Part shown: positions 60,357-64,000 of the stretch, piece after piece
Position numbering within the stretch: the stretch's first letter is position 1
Layout of the letters: every line of letters starts with the position of its first letter
Assembly (NCBI RefSeq): GCF_014268505.2
Contig: NZ_JABWQP020000006.1
Span: 62,001-126,000 of the forward strand
Length of the DNA stretch: 64,000 nucleotides
Direction: 5' to 3'
Source of the DNA: Pseudomonas khorasanensis
GTDB lineage: Bacteria; Pseudomonadota; Gammaproteobacteria; Pseudomonadales; Pseudomonadaceae
The notes under the pieces: generated by a model
The model's database searches: none
Told to the model about the DNA's origin: nothing
The model's input: only the letters and a program-made list of their open reading frames with translations
Program-made: the position numbers and the translations under genes

Positions 60357-60902
60357 TCACTTCGGTGTTGAGACTTCTTTGGCGTATTCCTGACAGGCCG
60401 CGAGGGCAATCAGCCCCCGGTCGCCGGCGTCGGTGATGCCGATAATTCGCCGAGCATGCGCTGGGTCAAGTTCGGCTCTTGCGGGGCCATGAACCACGCC
60501 GCCGGCGCTGGCAGGGGCTGACAACCCGTCACAACGGCCGGCTGCGCTGCCGGCGTTGAGTAGGACTGACAGCCTGACATCAGCAGTGGCAAGGCGATCA
60601 GACAGGCGTTGCTGAGCTGTTTGCGCATCGGATAAATCCTTGTAGTGGGTTTGGTCGTTATCTTTCAGGCGCTGCTCTAGCGCCAGGCGCTTGTCCTGCT
60701 CGATCACCAGCGCGCCCACCGTCGCCTCGGCGGCAGCCCGGGCCACGTCGGCGGACTGGCGGGCCTGCTCGGCCAGCGCGTTACCGTAACGCCAGTCCTG
60801 TATCGTCCAACTGCCGGCAGCGCCGGCGCCGGCGATCGCCAGCAGTACCAGGGCGATCGCCCAGGGCCGCACCGGTGCCGGGATCAGATCGAGGATTGAC
60901 AT
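60357..60902 (-). CDS. Rz-like inner-membrane spanin (second copy)
   Basis: A 181-residue i-spanin: membrane segment AIALVLLAIAGAGAAGSW (about residues 15-32), then IQDWRYGNALAEQARQ and a coiled coil. The C-terminal half is close to the tailocin copy at 6238 (RLATADVRLSVLLNAG versus RLATADLRLSVLVDAG). Start at 60902 overlaps the endolysin stop region. Embedded Rz1 follows the same plan. Confidence 0.85.
   Translation of the reverse strand: MSILDLIPAPVRPWAIALVLLAIAGAGAAGSWTIQDWRYGNALAEQARQSADVARAAAEATVGALVIEQDKRLALEQRLKDNDQTHYKDLSDAQTAQQRLSDRLATADVRLSVLLNAGSAAGRCDGLSAPASAGGVVHGPARAELDPAHARRIIGITDAGDRGLIALAACQEYAKEVSTPK
60410..60628 (-). CDS. Rz1-like outer-membrane spanin lipoprotein (second copy)
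   Basis: A 72-residue frame inside the Rz gene: MRKQLSNACLIALPLLMSGC, a clear lipobox (LMSGC), then a Pro-rich mature part with QPLPAPAAWFM. Paralogue of the 6297-6512 gene. Confidence 0.82.
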   Translation of the reverse strand: MRKQLSNACLIALPLLMSGCQSYSTPAAQPAVVTGCQPLPAPAAWFMAPQEPNLTQRMLGELSASPTPATGG

Positions 60903-61543
60903 AGCACCGCCTTGGCCTTGGCCCACAGCTCGCGGCGATCGGCCAGGCCGACGTCGCCCCCGTTGATTTTCCGGCTGATACCGTCGAACAGGCCGGCGTC
61001 CGCCAGATCGTTAAGGCCTCGATCCCACCAGTACCACGCCGCCGACAGCGCGGCATATTCGGGCTGCTCCAGCAGCTCGGGCCGATCGAGCAGTGGCAGG
61101 CCCAGCGCCTTGCCGCACAGGCGGTAGTTGTCGCGGCCGGTGATCTGGATCAGGCCGCGCCCTCGATAGCGGTAGCCATCGCCCGACGCCTCGGGACCGT
61201 TGCCCATGCGATTGGCATAGACGCGGTTGGCCAGCTTTTCCGAGTTGCACAGATAAGCCTTTGCGGCCTCGATCTCGGCCGGATCTGCCCGGCCGTTACG
61301 GTTGTCATCAAAACCCGACTTGAACAAGCGCGCGACGCGCTCGGCGTCCCGGTAGTAGAGGCTTTCCGACAACTTGGTCAGGTGCTGCGACTCGTGCCCG
61401 CACTGGGCGATAAACGCCGCCTCGCGCACCGGCGAGGTAATGCGAAACCGCGCCATGGCCGTGACCAGCGCAGACACAAAAACGCCCGCGACTGGGCGGG
61501 CGTTGGGGAGGATCTGCAGCAATTGCTGCTGAGTGATCGGCAT
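60884..61543 (-). CDS. Phage endolysin, GH19 chitinase-like (second copy)
   Basis: A 219-residue GH19 endolysin with CGHESQHLTKLSES (catalytic Glu), GRGLIQITGRDNYRLCG and WYWWDRGLNDLAD. It is about 30 residues longer than the tailocin copy at 6735, with an insertion of about residues 65-95 (FDDNRNGRADPAEIEAAK). Start MPITQQQLLQILPN at 61543. A terminator hairpin lies upstream. Confidence 0.9.
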   Translation of the reverse strand: MPITQQQLLQILPNARPVAGVFVSALVTAMARFRITSPVREAAFIAQCGHESQHLTKLSESLYYRDAERVARLFKSGFDDNRNGRADPAEIEAAKAYLCNSEKLANRVYANRMGNGPEASGDGYRYRGRGLIQITGRDNYRLCGKALGLPLLDRPELLEQPEYAALSAAWYWWDRGLNDLADAGLFDGISRKINGGDVGLADRRELWAKAKAVLCQSSI

Positions 61544-61564
61544 ACAAACTCCCGGCACAAAAAA

Positions 61565-61579
61565 GCCGCTCAAGGCGGC
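61565..61579 (-). terminator. Intra-operon terminator before the second endolysin gene
   Basis: Stem GCCGC/GCGGC with a five-base loop followed on the minus strand by TTTTTTG. It stands between the gpD stop (61601) and the endolysin start. Confidence 0.75.
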
Positions 61580-61600
61580 GGGATGGGGTGCGCTCTTGCG

Positions 61601-62650
61601 CTATTTGAGGCTCACGACCTTGACCGGCTTGGCGGGCTTTTTGCCCTTCTTGCCTTTGGCTTTGGCCTTGCCATTCTTGCCGCCGTTGCACTCGACAACG
61701 GTGGTCCAGCCGGCTTGGGTGTAGGTCTGCTGCACCGACTCGGCCAGATACTCGCCATCGAGCCCGACCTTGAAGCCCTGGGCGATGATCGATCGTTCGG
61801 CAAACAGGTCGGTACGCCCGGCCATTTCCAGCCGCACGCCGGCCGTGGATCGGTTGAACGCCGCCAGACGGGCTTTGGCCGCTGCCTCGGCCGCCGTCTT
61901 GTTCGGGTGAATATGGCGATCGGTATGCACCGCCGGCAGGCCGGCCGGGGCGTCGTCGTTCTCCAGCGACACCACGGCAAGCTTGCCGGTCTTCTGGTCC
62001 TGATGCTTGGCCCCGACCGCCTTGTGGCTGCTGCGATCGCCAAGGTTGAACTGCCAGCGGCCGACGTCTTCGCGCGTGATCACGATCGGCGCAAAGGCCT
62101 TGCCGCTCGCACTCTGCCCGCCCTGACGCGGCATCACCAGCAGCTTACCGTCGGCGACCTTGGCCGTGCAGTCGTACTGCTTGGCCAACCGCGTGATGAA
62201 ATTAAAATCGGACTCGCTGAGCTGATCGGCGCGCACTACTTTCGTGTTGACCGGGCACACCGGCGACCAGCCGTTGCGGGCAGCGACGTCGGCGACGATC
62301 TTAGACAGCGGCACGTTTTCCCAGCTACCGCTCCGAATGGTTTTGCCGCTGCCGCGCATGTCGCTGGCCTTGCCCTTGATCACGATCGTATCCGGCGGAC
62401 CGGACACCGTGATGTCATCAACCACGTAGCGGCCCAGCCGGGCCAGCGACGTCTCCAGATAGCCCAAATAGACCTCGATCCCCGCGCCCCGGGGCGGCAG
62501 CACCACCAGCCCGTCACGGTCATCAATGCGCAATTCGAACTCGTCGGACTCCATCCCGACTTTGTCGGTGACACTCAACTGAATCAGGCGATCGTTAAGC
62601 AGCGCCGTGATGTCGTTGCCATCGGCAACAATGCGGAAGCGGGGGGTCAT
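61601..62650 (-). CDS. Phage late control / tail protein gpD (P2 family)
   Basis: A 349-residue gpD, the baseplate hub of P2-like contractile tails. Features: MTPRFRIVADGNDITALLND start at 62650, the RNGWSPVCPVN region, and DQLSESDFNFITRLAKQYDC. The C-terminus is Lys-rich (GKKGKKPAKPVK). A 13-codon upstream extension lacks a ribosome site. Confidence 0.92.
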   Translation of the reverse strand: MTPRFRIVADGNDITALLNDRLIQLSVTDKVGMESDEFELRIDDRDGLVVLPPRGAGIEVYLGYLETSLARLGRYVVDDITVSGPPDTIVIKGKASDMRGSGKTIRSGSWENVPLSKIVADVAARNGWSPVCPVNTKVVRADQLSESDFNFITRLAKQYDCTAKVADGKLLVMPRQGGQSASGKAFAPIVITREDVGRWQFNLGDRSSHKAVGAKHQDQKTGKLAVVSLENDDAPAGLPAVHTDRHIHPNKTAAEAAAKARLAAFNRSTAGVRLEMAGRTDLFAERSIIAQGFKVGLDGEYLAESVQQTYTQAGWTTVVECNGGKNGKAKAKGKKGKKPAKPVKVVSLK

Positions 62651-62669
62651 GGATTGTTTCCAAAAGAAA

Positions 62670-62686
62670 GCCCGCACAGGGCGGGC
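62670..62686 (-). terminator. Intra-operon terminator before gpD
   Basis: Stem GCCCGC/GCGGGC with a five-base loop, followed on the minus strand by TTTCTTTT. Between gpX stop (62745) and gpD start. Confidence 0.75.
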
Positions 62687-62744
62687 CAAGGATCGAAGCG
62701 TTACGCGTAACGCGAGAGGGCGCCGGCGGCGTGTCCGGACGGGA

Positions 62745-62951
62745 TCAGTCCCACAAGGTCACGGCCTCGGTGACCGGGTGCGGCAGATCCGGCAACACGA
62801 TCACCACGCCGGCGCGGTAGGGCTGTTCCTCGTCGGCCAACCCCTGATTGGCGCCCAGCACGGCCTCGACGCTGCCATTCAAGTGCCCGTAAAAGTTGTG
62901 ACAGATGGTATCGAGCAGATCCCCGTCAGACGTTCTGCATGTCGTCGCCAT
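62745..62951 (-). CDS. Phage tail protein X (P2 gpX, LysM-like)
   Basis: A 68-residue gpX-family protein: SDGDLLDTICHNFYG, VEAVLGANQGLAD and the ending GVVIVLPDL form one LysM-like fold. Start at 62951 overlaps the gpU gene by 26 bases. Confidence 0.9.
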   Translation of the reverse strand: MATTCRTSDGDLLDTICHNFYGHLNGSVEAVLGANQGLADEEQPYRAGVVIVLPDLPHPVTEAVTLWD

Positions 62952-63771
62952 AGCGGACAAACTCCAAGGTAAAGGCCTGTTTGCGCGGAATGCCGCCGGC
63001 CATCAGCGAGCTTTGTTCCTCGTCGACGCTCTTGAGGCACCACGTTCCCAGGACGTCGCCATAGCCGGTGGTCAAGGTCAGTGGCTGAAGCTGGGCGCCC
63101 AGCGTGCGCAGCGTGTCGAGCTGCTTTAAGCCGCCTTTGAAGCCCGGAAAGATCACCCCCTTGAGCGTGATTTTCTCGTCGCCCATGCCTACGCCCTGCT
63201 GCGCCGGCCGGCGCCCCAAACGCTCTTGCGAGGCCCAGCGGAATTCGGTCGAGCGGCGTAGCTCGTCAAACGCAGCGGTGTCGAGGTTGAACGTGTACTG
63301 CGGCGCCTTCGGGTCCTGCGGCTGAATGATCAGCAAGTGCGGGAACGGCTTCACCGCCTCCGGCGCCGGAGTCTGATCCGTGGCAAAGGCACCGGTGGGC
63401 ACGATGTTGGCCAACGCCGGGCTGGCCTTGCCGGCGATCTTGTTGATGGCCGTGGCGGCGCGGCCGGCCTGTTCCTTCAGCACCCCCAGCCGCTCGTCGA
63501 TCTGCGCCACCGCGCGCGTGGCCGTGCCGTACATCGACACCAACCGCCCGACTTGCGCCTGGGCGGCATTGATCCCGCGCATGGCACGCTGAAGCTTGGC
63601 CCCGATCGCCGGACCGACAAGGGGCAAGCCCTCCAGCTCGAACGCGGCGCCGGTGATTTCTCCGATCGCGCCATTAACCGGCGCCATCATGCCGTCAAGG
63701 CTGCGCCGGCCCGTCTCCCCGGCCGAGGCCAAGTATTTAATCCCCGACTGTAACTGCCCCAATGCTTCCAT
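62926..63771 (-). CDS. Phage tail protein U (P2 gpU) with N-terminal extension
   Basis: A 281-residue protein. The C-terminal ~130 residues are the gpU domain (RRSTEFRWASQERLGRRPAQQGVG, KITLKGVIFPGFKGG, ...TGYGDVLGTWCLKSVDEEQ). The N-terminal ~140 residues are an Ala-rich helical extension (MEALGQLQSGIKYLASAG, QVGRLVSMYGTATRAVAQ) that resembles the tail end of a tape measure, seen in several P2-like relatives. Confidence 0.9.
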   Translation of the reverse strand: MEALGQLQSGIKYLASAGETGRRSLDGMMAPVNGAIGEITGAAFELEGLPLVGPAIGAKLQRAMRGINAAQAQVGRLVSMYGTATRAVAQIDERLGVLKEQAGRAATAINKIAGKASPALANIVPTGAFATDQTPAPEAVKPFPHLLIIQPQDPKAPQYTFNLDTAAFDELRRSTEFRWASQERLGRRPAQQGVGMGDEKITLKGVIFPGFKGGLKQLDTLRTLGAQLQPLTLTTGYGDVLGTWCLKSVDEEQSSLMAGGIPRKQAFTLEFVRYGDDMQNV

Positions 63772-63783
63772 AAATCCCCCTGA

Positions 63784-64000
63784 TCACACATGCGCGGCAT
63801 CGAACAGATTGCGGCTTTCCTGCTGCTTGGCCATGTCGCGGTAATACTGATCGAGCTGCGGTTTGATCTGCGCGAACAGTTGATTGCCGTCCTTGACGTC
63901 ACCGTTGACCGTCAGCGAGAACGGCGCATTGATCGCCACGTTGGACTCGACCTTTGGCGCCGGCGTACTGGCCGGCGCTACCTTGGCCAACGGCCCCAGC
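63784..64000 (-). CDS. P2-like tail tape measure protein, C-terminal end (partial)
   Basis: The frame is open to the window edge and ends ...MAKQQESRNLFDAAHV. The end VNGDVKDGNQLFAQIKPQLDQYYRDMA is typical of the C-termini of P2 gpT-type tape measures. It lies just upstream of gpU, the P2 order T-U-X-D. Most of the gene is outside the window. Confidence 0.85.
   Translation of the reverse strand, partial: LGPLAKVAPASTPAPKVESNVAINAPFSLTVNGDVKDGNQLFAQIKPQLDQYYRDMAKQQESRNLFDAAHV

Larger units (their letters stand above)
37690..64000. mobile_element. Island inserted in the 5' end of mutS, with P2-like phage genes (right end outside window)
   Basis: From the break in mutS onward the DNA is non-core: an integrase-like 3' remnant, two unfamiliar genes, rulAB with SRAP gene (rulB split by another element), repeat arrays, a phage Dam methylase and P2-like lysis and tail genes running to the window edge. 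Treating all of this as one island is an inference from the mutS junction; it could also be several adjacent insertions. Confidence 0.55.

Overview
The window is chromosomal DNA of a Pseudomonas of the fluorescens group. The left edge carries the core neighbourhood erdR-like regulator, tRNA-modifying DTW protein, LOG-family protein, recX, recA and cinA/pncC. On the far side of the phage-derived genes lies the first 13 codons of mutS. The mutS-cinA interval is a well-known home for tailocin (phage-tail bacteriocin) genes in this group, and a paired REP element fits the same lineage.

Layout. (1) 99-6170: core genes. recA has a clear LexA box. (2) 6238-37440: a composite tailocin locus, all on the minus strand and read from right to left. 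It starts with a PrtR/CI-type self-cleaving repressor (36706-37440), an operator-like cluster of ATGCAT words (36551-36618), a leader terminator and a holin. Next comes a lambda-like, non-contractile (F-type) tail module (23071-35526), then a Mu-like, contractile (R-type) tail module (7338-22975) with four tandem fibre genes. It ends in one endolysin/Rz/Rz1 cassette. No capsid, terminase or integrase gene is present, so it should make tails and lysis only. Each tail module carries a programmed -1 frameshift in its tail assembly chaperone gene. (3) 37651-64000: a second island that begins inside mutS. Only MNKAVSDLSSHTP of MutS remains, next to what looks like the 3' end of a phage integrase. 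It carries two unfamiliar genes, the SOS mutagenesis operon rulAB, a divergent SRAP-domain gene, AT-rich 8-bp tandem repeats, a phage-type Dam methylase, and the lysis and tail end (D, X, U, tape measure) of a P2-like phage or tailocin that runs off the window. (4) 41572-57163: a 15.6-kb element inserted into rulB at the codons of the catalytic SIDE motif. One end has three tyrosine recombinases plus a small coiled-coil protein in overlapping order. This is the ginABCD arrangement of GInt / integron-like elements reported at rulB in pseudomonads. Its cargo is a nickel/cobalt module (RcnR, RcnA, HupE-like protein, NreB-like MFS, His-rich small proteins) and a chromate module (chrB, chrA).

How it fits together. 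DNA damage would activate RecA, which should lead to loss of LexA repression (recA, rulAB, SRAP gene) and cleavage of the S24 repressor, releasing both tailocins and lysis. Many terminator-shaped hairpins sit between tail genes and in the leader, which suggests antitermination or graded expression. Two island boundaries fall in DNA repair and mutagenesis genes (mutS and rulB), so the mobile elements may set the mutation rate of this strain. Whether a complete mutS lies to the right of the window cannot be seen.
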